DNA of 64,000 bases. Source: G963674685 sp963674685. Its GTDB lineage: Bacteria; Lernaellota; Lernaellaia; JACKCT01. The notes beneath the pieces were generated by a model. The model did no database searches. It was not told the origin of the DNA and worked only from the letters and a program-made list of their open reading frames with translations. A program made the translations under genes and the position numbers. Position 1 is the stretch's first letter; each line of letters starts with the position of its first letter. The stretch is taken from the NCBI GenBank assembly GCA_963674685.2, contig CAXXWT010000003.1, positions 744,001 through 808,000 of the forward strand, in the 5' to 3' direction. This document shows positions 44,362 to 52,992 of this stretch, piece by piece.

Positions 44362-45096
44362 ATGACGCAAGACGAAAAATTGCCTGTGAGCGCTTATTCG
44401 AAAGTCTATGGCTTTTACGCCACCCTCGGCATTCTGCTGGGGATTATCGCCCTGTGGATGCTGCTCCAGATCCTTATCGAAACCTTGTTTTTGTGGCTAT
44501 TTTCGGGCGCCGCGGATCATCCGCCGGCCGGTCGCGCCAGCCTCCTGCTCGCCCTGGTGTATATCGTCCCCGGAATGCTTGTCCTGTATCTCGTGGCGGT
44601 TTTAAGCAAACGCAAGAATCCGTCCATCCCCGAATACCTGGCTCTTCGGCGCATGAAATTCACCCGTTACGTTCTCTGGGTCGTCGCATTCGGAGCATTG
44701 GCTGTCGCCATGGACTGGTTCTGTCACTTAACGGGCAGACTGCTGGGATCGGAAGTGCTCTATCAGGCCGTGGCCGGCGGCAGATATCGCCCGCTGCTTT
44801 TTACGGCGGTTCTGTTCGCGGCGCCGGTGATCGAGGAAGTCATTTTTCGCGGATTCGCATATCGCGGCTTGTCAAATACAAAATACGGCCCGGCGCCCGC
44901 CATCCTGATTACATCTTTGATATGGGCTTTGATCCACGCGTTTGTGTACGACGCCGTGCTGATCGCGATGATCTTCTGCGCGGGAATTGTGCTGGGTATT
45001 GCGCGGATGCGCCTGAAATCGATCTATCCCACCATCGTCATGCACAGCGCCATGAACCTGATTGCGCTCGTGCAAATTACTTACGTGATCGTTTAA
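44362..45096 (+). CDS. CPBP-family intramembrane metalloprotease
   Basis: A 244-residue inner-membrane protein with six to seven hydrophobic segments. The ATG at 44362 comes after the terminator-like hairpin of the previous gene; no good ribosome site is visible. The CPBP (CAAX-protease and bacteriocin-processing) motifs are intact: IEEVIFRGFAYRGL with Glu 158, Glu 159 and Arg 163; SLIWALIHA with His 192; and HSAMN with His 228 and Asn 232. Members process C-terminal signals, self-immunity peptides or unknown substrates; bacterial myxosortases belong to this family. Its place among Asp-rich exported proteins with C-terminal Cys tails makes a sorting role possible, but this is inference. Confidence 0.88.
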   Translation: MTQDEKLPVSAYSKVYGFYATLGILLGIIALWMLLQILIETLFLWLFSGAADHPPAGRASLLLALVYIVPGMLVLYLVAVLSKRKNPSIPEYLALRRMKFTRYVLWVVAFGALAVAMDWFCHLTGRLLGSEVLYQAVAGGRYRPLLFTAVLFAAPVIEEVIFRGFAYRGLSNTKYGPAPAILITSLIWALIHAFVYDAVLIAMIFCAGIVLGIARMRLKSIYPTIVMHSAMNLIALVQITYVIV

Positions 45097-45143
45097 TTTT
45101 GGTTCAATTCTATTTCGATAAGCGTTTCGCGGATTTGAGGCAA

Positions 45144-45260
45144 GGATCTAGGGTCTAGGGCTGCAAGCGCAAGTCTTGCCCTTTAAGAACCTCTTTCGCC
45201 CGGGTACGTCATGTGTGGCGCAGCCGGAAACCTAAACCCTAAACCTTGGACCCTAAACCC
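45144..45260. repeat. Intergenic mosaic repeat D with telomere-like CCCTAAA units
   Basis: The gap 45097-45299 has GGATCTAGGGTCTAGGG at 45144-45160 and a run of CCCTAAA-type units at 45228-45260 (CTAAACCCTAAACC, CCCTAAACCC), which are roughly inverted copies of each other and could pair. It belongs to the same style of intergenic repeat as A and C. It is not a true telomere: the unit count is low and both flanks are coding. Confidence 0.55.
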
Positions 45261-45299
45261 TTTTCGAGAAGGATATTCTAACTTCAGTGACGTAAGAGA

Positions 45300-47915
45300 C
45301 TATAATCCGCAGGGGCCGTCGGAATCGTCGTCATCCCCGGAGTCGGAAGACGCCGGCGGGTCGTCGTCCGGCGACAAATCATCATTCATCTGATCGTCGT
45401 CAAGATCGTCATTGTCATCATCCATGTCGTCGTTTGCGTCGTCATCGCCATCGTCGTCGGACGGGATCGTCGTAGTCGTCGTCATGGTTGTCGTCGTGGT
45501 GGTGGTCGCTCCATTGTTCATATTCAGGATCCGGCCGCGGATTCTTTTTGTGTTGCTCCCATCGGATATTCCTTGGCTGACGTATGCGACCAGACAATTT
45601 TCCGGTCCGCAGTCCAGCGCCGGGTATTCCTGCTGGGAGTCGCCGAGGGAAATGGCGATGCCGTCGGGATCAAGCACTTCACCGCCCCGGCTGATGCGCG
45701 TTCCAAAGATATCGCTGCGCCATGCATACGACCAATGGTCGTTTTCGTAGTTTCGATAATCCTCCCAGACGGCGACAAAATTTTCACCGTCAAAGGCGAT
45801 CACCGGCGCTATCTGATCTTTTTCCGCGTTGCTGATAACCAATTCCGGCGAATCGATGACAGAGCCGTCGCTGCCGACGCGGGCGCCGTGAATGTCATAA
45901 CCGTAAACGCGGGATTGCCACGCGACCATAAAATTTTCTCCGTCGCACGCAATCGACGGAACTTGGTTGTCCCAGAGAATCGACATTGAAATGGCCAATT
46001 CCTCATCGTCGAGCAGCGTCCCGGCCGGATCGACTCTTTTCCCGACGATCTTGTAAGAGGTTAACGACGTCTCCTGATTCCAGACCACGAGATATACGCC
46101 GTTGCAATATTCGACGGCGGGATACCACTGCAAATATCCGTCCGTCGTCTCCTCCTTGACGGCGATAGGTTCGGAGTCAATAGCCTGGCCGGAAGCATCG
46201 ACGCGGACGGCGAAAACCCCTTCATCGGGTTCGTCCCGATCCTCCCAGACGAGAAGATGATTCACGCCGTCAAAAGCGAGCACCGGATAATCCTGATCCT
46301 CGTTATCGGCCCACAAGGCAAGGCCGTTTAAGTCCAAGACTTCGCCGCTTGTCGACACGCGGGCGCCGTAGGCGTGATCGAACCATGCATAACTCGTTTT
46401 GATGTGTTCCCAGGACACCAGAAAGCTTTCGCCGTTAAACGAGATGTCCGGAAACATCTGTTTATAGATGGAATAGGAAATCGGAATTCCCGCCTGGCGT
46501 TCGACGGGATGATCCGCGTCGACCAGAACGCCGTACACGTTGTCCTCCAGCACATCCTGATCTCGACCATCTTCCCAGGCGACGAGATATTTGCCGTCTC
46601 CGTATTCGACGGCGGGCCACATCTGCGTGTTGGCCGCGGTGTTCACGCACTGCTTGCGTCCGTCAATCGCCTCCCAGTTTGAGTCAAATCTTCTTTCGTA
46701 TACATTGCCGCTTTTCGACCAGAAAACCATTTCATTGGAATCCACCAGCACGGGATAACGCGGCCAAGATGTGGTGTCGATGTCGATAAGAGATCCATCG
46801 AAATCAATGACCGAGCCGTCCGTGGCGACGCGCGTGGCGTAGTGAAGGTATGTATTATGCGGGTCCCCGGAATATTCACCGCTCGAATAGACAATGGAAT
46901 AACTTTCGCCGTCAAAAATCACGCCGCCGAGGGTTCGGCTGCCCGGCCCAAGGGAGACAAAGATCCCTTCCGGATCAAGCAACTGTCCCTGCGGCGTGAT
47001 CCTCGCCGCATAGATGCCGCCGGAACTGCCGCCGGTCGCGTTCCAGGCGATGAGATAGTTGGCGCCGTCAAATGCGATTTTGGATGATCCGAGATTGCTT
47101 CCTTCGGCTACGATAACGGCCGGCGTATCCATAACGGCGCCGGCGGCGCTGATTCTTGTATAGATAAGACTTCGAGTTCCCGAACCGCTCGGTGATTGCA
47201 GCCAGGCCGCCAGATAGTTGGTTCCGTCGAAACCGAGGCTTGGATACATATCAATGGCCGTGCTGTGGGCCACGATAAATCCGTCGGGATCCAGAACCTG
47301 TCCGCTTATCGAAATCCGCGCCGCGTAAATATCCCGATCATAACCGGCCGCATCGTTTCGATAGTCGGTCCATAAGGCGAGATAGCCGCCGTTCCCATAA
47401 ACCAGCGCCGTTTCGTATTGCCCGTTTTCGTTGGAGCACACGACAATGGGTTCATCATCCAAAGCCGAGCCCAGGTGATCGAAACGCATGGCCACGATGT
47501 CGTAATCCGTTTCGTACCCTTCGGATTGGGACCAGACAACGAGAAATCCGTCTCCGTCCGTGGCGATGGAAGGATTCCTGGCCATGGGTAGGGAAATTTG
47601 CATGCCGTAAGGATCGAGAATCCGGCCGTCGGGCGTCAAGCGGGCGCCGTATATGGCGTCGGTGAACACCCCGTCGCGTTCGTCTTCCCAAACCGCGAAG
47701 ACAATCTCCCCGTTGTATGCGGCGTCTTTGAACCGCTGTTCCTCGGGCGCGGACATGGGCTGCGGCATATCCATCTCGAATTCATCGGAGATATTCGGAG
47801 CATCCAGAGCCCGTGCATACGCCGGAAGGAAAATGCAACAACAAATCAGGAGTCCGGCGGCGACGCGGGCTTTGATACGTCCGCCTAATTGATCCGTCAC
47901 CATGAATTTCAGCAT
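45300..47915 (-). CDS. Large exported repeat protein with Thr-rich region and C-terminal Asp-rich Cys tail
   Basis: An 871-residue protein. ATG at 47915 has GGAG eight bases upstream. The signal peptide (1-37, ending LPAYARA) has no lipobox. Residues 50-800 hold about a dozen modules of about 60 residues with recurring lines such as NYLVAWxD.R and DIYAARI..DG.ILDPDGI, a propeller-like pattern. The C-terminus changes to a Thr-rich run (ATTTTTTTMTTTTTIP), then Asp-rich (DDDGDDDANDDMDDDN), and ends SSDSGDDDDSDGPCGL. The last six residues DGPCGL match the terminal motif DGxCGx of three other exported proteins here. The neighbouring 47969 gene is a paralogue. Confidence 0.82.
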   Translation of the reverse strand: MLKFMVTDQLGGRIKARVAAGLLICCCIFLPAYARALDAPNISDEFEMDMPQPMSAPEEQRFKDAAYNGEIVFAVWEDERDGVFTDAIYGARLTPDGRILDPYGMQISLPMARNPSIATDGDGFLVVWSQSEGYETDYDIVAMRFDHLGSALDDEPIVVCSNENGQYETALVYGNGGYLALWTDYRNDAAGYDRDIYAARISISGQVLDPDGFIVAHSTAIDMYPSLGFDGTNYLAAWLQSPSGSGTRSLIYTRISAAGAVMDTPAVIVAEGSNLGSSKIAFDGANYLIAWNATGGSSGGIYAARITPQGQLLDPEGIFVSLGPGSRTLGGVIFDGESYSIVYSSGEYSGDPHNTYLHYATRVATDGSVIDFDGSLIDIDTTSWPRYPVLVDSNEMVFWSKSGNVYERRFDSNWEAIDGRKQCVNTAANTQMWPAVEYGDGKYLVAWEDGRDQDVLEDNVYGVLVDADHPVERQAGIPISYSIYKQMFPDISFNGESFLVSWEHIKTSYAWFDHAYGARVSTSGEVLDLNGLALWADNEDQDYPVLAFDGVNHLLVWEDRDEPDEGVFAVRVDASGQAIDSEPIAVKEETTDGYLQWYPAVEYCNGVYLVVWNQETSLTSYKIVGKRVDPAGTLLDDEELAISMSILWDNQVPSIACDGENFMVAWQSRVYGYDIHGARVGSDGSVIDSPELVISNAEKDQIAPVIAFDGENFVAVWEDYRNYENDHWSYAWRSDIFGTRISRGGEVLDPDGIAISLGDSQQEYPALDCGPENCLVAYVSQGISDGSNTKRIRGRILNMNNGATTTTTTTMTTTTTIPSDDDGDDDANDDMDDDNDDLDDDQMNDDLSPDDDPPASSDSGDDDDSDGPCGL

Positions 47916-47968
47916 GTCGGCTTCTCCAAAATTTTACGAACCGGCTCGCATCCGTATTTCGGGCAATA

Positions 47969-50593
47969 TTAATTTCCGCACGGCCCATCCGAATCGTCGT
48001 CATCATCCGATGAGTTCGAATCCGCCTGCAAATCATCATCCGTTGTGTCGTCATTGAGTTCGTCGTTTGCATCATCGTCGTCATCGACATCGTCATTCAT
48101 GTCATCGTTCACGTCATCATCTGCATCGTCGTTTACGTCGTCATCCGCGTCGTCGTCCGCCGGCATGGTGGTGGCCGCGGCGGTTGTCGTTGTCGTTGTG
48201 GTCGTTGTCGTTGAAGTCGTCGTAGTTGTTGTCGTGGTCGTCGAAGTCGTCGTCGGCGCCGCCGTAGTGTCCAGAATTCGGTAGGCGCCGCTCCACGCCT
48301 GCTGCGCGGGATCATCGTTATAGTTTGAATAAGCCAAAATCAGTCGGCCGCCGGCGCCCGCGGCTAAGGCGGGACTTTTTTCATCGGCGCCGTCGGCGGA
48401 CAGCGGAATCCCCTCGTGGTGGGAAACGTTGCCTTCAAGGTCCACAAAAGCGCCGAGAATATCCATGCTGAATCCCGTGGGGTTATCCTGCCATGCCACG
48501 AAAAATCGCTGCCCGTCGAAGGTGACGAAAGGCTGCATGGCGTATTCGTAAGTCGACGCAATGTACATGCCCCAGGGATCAGACACGGTTCCGTCGGTTT
48601 CGACGAAAGTGCCGTAAATCGCGTAGCCGAATCTGTACACGACGAAATATAGGCCTGCGCCGTATGCGACCGAGGGCATGTATTGCGCGTAGGAAATCGC
48701 CGCGATGGGAATGCACTGGTCGTCCGGCACGGCGCCGTCGCTTTCGGCGACGCGGGCGCCGCATATTCCGCTGGGTGAGGTGCTGCTGCCGTTATGCCAG
48801 GCTACGAGGAAGTTTTCGCCGTCAAATGAAACGACGGGATCCGTTTGGGAATATTCTAAAGTCGTTACCGGAATACCATCCGGGTCCAGCGCCTGCCCGT
48901 CGGTTCCTACGCGCGTGGCGTATAGATCAGTGTAGCTGGATGTGAAATTCCTATCATCTTCCCAGACGACGAGATAATACTGCGATCCGAAGGCGAGGGC
49001 GTGCTGCGAATCTCCGTGAGCGGTAAAGGCGGCGATTGTCAGAGCCTCGGCATCGAGCAACTGCCCGTCCGCGCTCACGCGGGCGCCGCGAATCTCGTCG
49101 CTATATTCAAACCAGGTCACTAGAAAGTCCTCGCCGTCGGACGCCACGTTGACGGCCGTGTCGGAATCGTCCGGCGCAGCCACGAAAATTCCATCCGGGT
49201 CGAGCAAGCTTCCTGTCGAATCGATGCGCCACGCATAGATTCCCATACCGCCGTGGCGATAGTCCTTTGCCACGGCAAGATAATTGTCGCCGTTGAACGC
49301 CAATTGAGGACGGAACTGGAAATTGCGGCTTTTCGAAACAACAAAGGGATCGGCGGCCGGGGCAAGGCCGGAATCGACGCGCACGGCCTCGACGTCGCCG
49401 CCTTTGCTTTCCCAAAGCAGCAGGAAATCGCCGCCGCCGCCGATCAGCGTCGGCGCCTTCTGGTCGCCGAGGTCGTCAACCGACGGTACGCCGCCGGGAT
49501 CGAGCACGACGCCTTCCGCGGTCAGCCGCGATACGTAGATATCCGCTTCGGTATCCGCATCGTTGCGGTAATCTTCCCATGCGATGAGGGTATTTTCCCC
49601 GCTGTGCGTTAAAGCGGGAAGCTTTTGCAATCCCGCCGACACGCATACGGCGATGCCGCCGGGATCGAGAACCTGGCCGTCGGCGCCGACGCGAGCCGCG
49701 TAAATGTCGTCGTTACTTTCCTCGCCGTTTCGGTAATCCTGCCAGGCGACGACGAAGTTTTCTCCATTGTAAATGATACGAGGTTGCTCCTGATCGGCGA
49801 ACGTGTCGCAAACGGCGAAAGGCTCCTCATCCAAAAGCGTGCCGGTGGAATCGTAACGGCTTCCGTAAATATTCATGTCGTTGCCGTCGCTGTCGGACCA
49901 GACGATCAGGTACACGCCGCCGCCGAAGGCCGCGTCGGGCTTGTCGCTTCCAATCCTGTCTCGGGCGATTTCATAACTTGCGACGCGTTGTCCGGCGGTG
50001 TCGATGAGCGCGGCGTATATATCGTAATCATACGGGACTTCGGGAGGATCGTAATTTCTCAAATCCAGCCACGCGACCAGGTAATTGTCCGAACCATAGG
50101 CCACGACGGGATTTTTCTGATCGTTAACGCCGTCGTCGATCTCAAAGCTTTGCGTGCCTGATATTTCTCCTGAAGGATCGATAAATATCCCACGGATCGA
50201 AACGTCGCTGAAAGAAAATTCTCGGGCTTCAAAAACGATGAAATAATTCACCGAGTCGAAGGCGACATCCGGATTTCCCTGGCTGTGTAAATCCTGGGAA
50301 ATCACCAGTCCCGTTTCATCCAGAATATCGCCTCCGGGCGTGATTCGGGCGCCGTAAACTTCGGCGTCATCATGACGGTAATCATGCCAGACCGCGAAGT
50401 AATTCGTTTGATCGAAAGCCGCCGCGATTCCGCCCTGGCGCTTGTAGGCCGGGCCGATAACCGGATCGCCGAGATTGAATTCATCGCCGACGAAGTCGTC
50501 GGCCAGGGAATGACTGTAAACCAAGGCAATCAAAACAATGAGAACCAGTAAAATTATCACATCTTTGTTTAAAATTTTCAGCTTCGGATTCAT
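47969..50593 (-). CDS. Large exported repeat protein with Thr-rich region and C-terminal Asp-rich Cys tail, paralogue of the 45300 protein
   Basis: An 874-residue protein. ATG at 50593 has GGAG eight bases upstream. The N-terminal hydrophobic signal (VIILLVLIVLIALVYSHSLA) has no lipobox. The modules of about 60 residues (ENFVVAWQDYRNG, DIYAARVGADGQVLDPGGIAV) match those of the 45300 protein. The C-terminal region has a Thr-rich run (TTTSTTTTTTTTT), an Asp-rich run and ends NSSDDDDDSDGPCGN. The same DGPCG ending in two paralogues, with only the last residue changed, indicates selection on the tail. The two genes probably form one operon (53 bases apart). Confidence 0.82.
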   Translation of the reverse strand: MNPKLKILNKDVIILLVLIVLIALVYSHSLADDFVGDEFNLGDPVIGPAYKRQGGIAAAFDQTNYFAVWHDYRHDDAEVYGARITPGGDILDETGLVISQDLHSQGNPDVAFDSVNYFIVFEAREFSFSDVSIRGIFIDPSGEISGTQSFEIDDGVNDQKNPVVAYGSDNYLVAWLDLRNYDPPEVPYDYDIYAALIDTAGQRVASYEIARDRIGSDKPDAAFGGGVYLIVWSDSDGNDMNIYGSRYDSTGTLLDEEPFAVCDTFADQEQPRIIYNGENFVVAWQDYRNGEESNDDIYAARVGADGQVLDPGGIAVCVSAGLQKLPALTHSGENTLIAWEDYRNDADTEADIYVSRLTAEGVVLDPGGVPSVDDLGDQKAPTLIGGGGDFLLLWESKGGDVEAVRVDSGLAPAADPFVVSKSRNFQFRPQLAFNGDNYLAVAKDYRHGGMGIYAWRIDSTGSLLDPDGIFVAAPDDSDTAVNVASDGEDFLVTWFEYSDEIRGARVSADGQLLDAEALTIAAFTAHGDSQHALAFGSQYYLVVWEDDRNFTSSYTDLYATRVGTDGQALDPDGIPVTTLEYSQTDPVVSFDGENFLVAWHNGSSTSPSGICGARVAESDGAVPDDQCIPIAAISYAQYMPSVAYGAGLYFVVYRFGYAIYGTFVETDGTVSDPWGMYIASTYEYAMQPFVTFDGQRFFVAWQDNPTGFSMDILGAFVDLEGNVSHHEGIPLSADGADEKSPALAAGAGGRLILAYSNYNDDPAQQAWSGAYRILDTTAAPTTTSTTTTTTTTTSTTTTTTTTTTAAATTMPADDDADDDVNDDADDDVNDDMNDDVDDDDDANDELNDDTTDDDLQADSNSSDDDDDSDGPCGN

Positions 50594-50642
50594 CTTTGAT
50601 TCTCCGGCATTTCAAAAGGTTGCGTCGTTCATAATACTTTTA

Positions 50643-52781
50643 CTAATGCATTTCACCGGTATTGCGCATCGACCACGCGCAATACTCATCCGCTCCGATA
50701 TCCCAGGCCGCGCCGCAAGGGCGGGGATCGCCGTCGATGTCGCTGCCGGTCATATCGTGCGTGAACCATGCGGCCGGATCGGCTCCGGCGTCCCGGCAGG
50801 GACTGCCGTAGTCAATGTGATAGGAATCCGTCGGGAAATCGGGATCATCGCTGATATTGCCCGAAGACTCATCGCACCCGGGCCACAGGCAGCCGTTGAT
50901 GTCGCTGATTAAATCGAGGCAGATATTGCTCACGTAAACCAGACACTCGGTTCCCAGGCTGTCGACCCACAAATCGGAATTGTACATTGTCAGATGCGCG
51001 CCCGACTGCATCTCTATGGCGTAGGAGTTGGCCTGCCCGGTCCCCGCGTCGATGATGTTGTTGATTAACAAGGGAGAGTCGTTGACCGAAATGCCCCGCG
51101 TAGTGATGTTTGCGTAAATCGGCCGAGCGCCGTCGATGGTGTTGTTGATCAAAACGCAATCATCGTGCGTGTCGACGCCCGTGGCGATCAATTTCCAGGG
51201 ATCGTCAAATAATTCGCTGTAATATGATTGACCGCCGTATATTACGTTGCCGATAAGCAAAGATTCATTGTACGCCCGTACGCCGAAGGTATACATCCTG
51301 GTGTGGTCGCCGCCTATGGAGCCGCCGTCGATCTTGTTGCCGACGAGCGTGGAGTATCGGCTCGCCATGTCGGCGCCGAATGAAGCGGCGGAAGCATTTT
51401 CCCAGTATCCGCATTCGGTAGAGCCCGCATCGATGACGTTGTTCACCAAAGTGGCCGCGCACATGCCGTGCGTGGCGACGCCGGTGACGTGAGGAAACGT
51501 GGCGATCTCGTGGTATCCGGCGAACACGTCGTTTCGCATCATGCGCAGGGGGCCGCTGGAATCAACGCCGTATTCGTAGCCGAAAAAGCAGGTTGTGTCG
51601 CCTGCGTCGATGATGTTTTCCGCCAGCGTTGCGAATCCTGAGTTCTCCACGCCTTGTACATATCCGTCCGATCCGGCCGCCCGGCCGCCGTCGATTTCGT
51701 TGCCGATAATGACGGCTCGGCCGTTGTTGATGATCCCCCTCGTGTAGTTGCGCTCGCCCATGCACGTAACCTGTCCCGCCGTCATGTCATTATCCTTGAT
51801 AATGACCGAGGCGCCTTCAGCCACCATGATGCAAAAGCTTTTACAGTCCGACTCGATGGCTGAAAGATCCCTCCCGTTGATGGAAAAACCCTCGATGGCG
51901 GCGGTGGAGTCGGCTTCGATGATAACGGCTGTTTCACTTTGCGCGTTGATGATCGTCTCACCCCGCGAGGCGTCCCGCGTCCAGTTTTGGGATTCATAGC
52001 CTCCGAAAAGGGAAACGGAGGTCGAAACGCTTTCGTCATATTCGCCTTCCGCGACGAAAACGGCCTTGCCGCTTTGCTCGGCCAGTTCGACGCCCGCGGC
52101 GATGGTCAGTTTCGGTTCATCCATGGTTCCGGGATTCGCGTCGTTGCCGTCTTTGGCCACGAACACGCCCGTATCGTCGGACATTTCCAAATCCTCGCCG
52201 TCGCAGTTTTGATCGACGGCGTCGTCGGGAAGCTCGGGTTCGAGCTCGTTTCTCAAAATGTCGCCGTCGTCGCAGTCGTGCGCCGCTTCCGCCCACCACG
52301 AGGGACACACGCCGTCGTCGAAAACCTGCGTGACATCCTGCTTCCCCACGCCGTCCAGATCCATGTCCTCGTAGCATGTGATCGGCCCCAGCGTCGTTGT
52401 GGTCGTGGACGTGGTGGATGTGGTGCTGGTCGTCGAAGTCGAAGATGTCGTGGACGTTGTCGATGTTGTCGTTGTCGATGTTGTGCTGGTCGTCGTTGAT
52501 GAGATGGTCGTCGTGGTTGCCGGCGGATTCGTTGAGGTGGTTGTGGGTTCGGATGTCGTCGTTGTTCCGGGAACGGATGTCGTCGTAGTCGTCGCCGGCG
52601 CGGTGGTCGTGGTCGTTTCCGGGGTCGTAGACGTCGTCGCACCGGAATTTACCGTAGTCGTGGTTGAAGGCGCGGCGGCCTGAACGTCGCTGTCGTCGGA
52701 TTGTTCGTCATCGGCGTTAAAACATGCCGCGCTGAAAATGAAACTGAATGATAAAACGGCAATCAATAATCTCAATTTCAT
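50643..52781 (-). CDS. Lipoprotein with Thr-rich linker, MopE-like metal-binding motif and right-handed beta-helix
   Basis: A 712-residue lipoprotein. ATG at 52781 has GGAG upstream. The signal ends FSAAC with Cys at 20. Residues 45-140 are a Thr/Ser-rich linker. Next comes the segment DLDGVGKQDVTQVF...DCDDGD...DQNCDGED near 145-205, which matches the short MopE-type metal-binding motif. The body is a right-handed beta-helix of the DUF1565 type (VFVAKDGNDANPGTMDEPKL, then repeated short lines such as LVNNVIDAGST, LIGNVIYGG). Such helices often bind or cut polysaccharides, but no catalytic residues are evident. It lies 49 bases upstream of the 47969 gene in the same direction and may head its transcript. 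Confidence 0.82.
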   Translation of the reverse strand: MKLRLLIAVLSFSFIFSAACFNADDEQSDDSDVQAAAPSTTTTVNSGATTSTTPETTTTTAPATTTTTSVPGTTTTSEPTTTSTNPPATTTTISSTTTSTTSTTTTSTTSTTSSTSTTSTTSTTSTTTTTLGPITCYEDMDLDGVGKQDVTQVFDDGVCPSWWAEAAHDCDDGDILRNELEPELPDDAVDQNCDGEDLEMSDDTGVFVAKDGNDANPGTMDEPKLTIAAGVELAEQSGKAVFVAEGEYDESVSTSVSLFGGYESQNWTRDASRGETIINAQSETAVIIEADSTAAIEGFSINGRDLSAIESDCKSFCIMVAEGASVIIKDNDMTAGQVTCMGERNYTRGIINNGRAVIIGNEIDGGRAAGSDGYVQGVENSGFATLAENIIDAGDTTCFFGYEYGVDSSGPLRMMRNDVFAGYHEIATFPHVTGVATHGMCAATLVNNVIDAGSTECGYWENASAASFGADMASRYSTLVGNKIDGGSIGGDHTRMYTFGVRAYNESLLIGNVIYGGQSYYSELFDDPWKLIATGVDTHDDCVLINNTIDGARPIYANITTRGISVNDSPLLINNIIDAGTGQANSYAIEMQSGAHLTMYNSDLWVDSLGTECLVYVSNICLDLISDINGCLWPGCDESSGNISDDPDFPTDSYHIDYGSPCRDAGADPAAWFTHDMTGSDIDGDPRPCGAAWDIGADEYCAWSMRNTGEMH

Positions 52782-52992
52782 GATAACTCCAATCGCCGGT
52801 GGAAATAACAAGGGGGGATCGAAACAAAACAGGATGTCGTCAAGGGGCGCGCCAATCCGAACCTCAACTCTTTGCCCCTTTGAAATCAAATAAGCGAATC
52901 GGTGAATTTTACTTCACATTACTCAGATTCCGAATAATCCCACAACGCTCAAGCATTTGTCAAACAATGGATTTGCTTTAGCGGCAGTTTTT

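Noticed and set aside
45228..45260. CCCTAAA units as a true telomere or chromosome end
   Set aside because: Few, imperfect units flanked by coding sequence on both sides.
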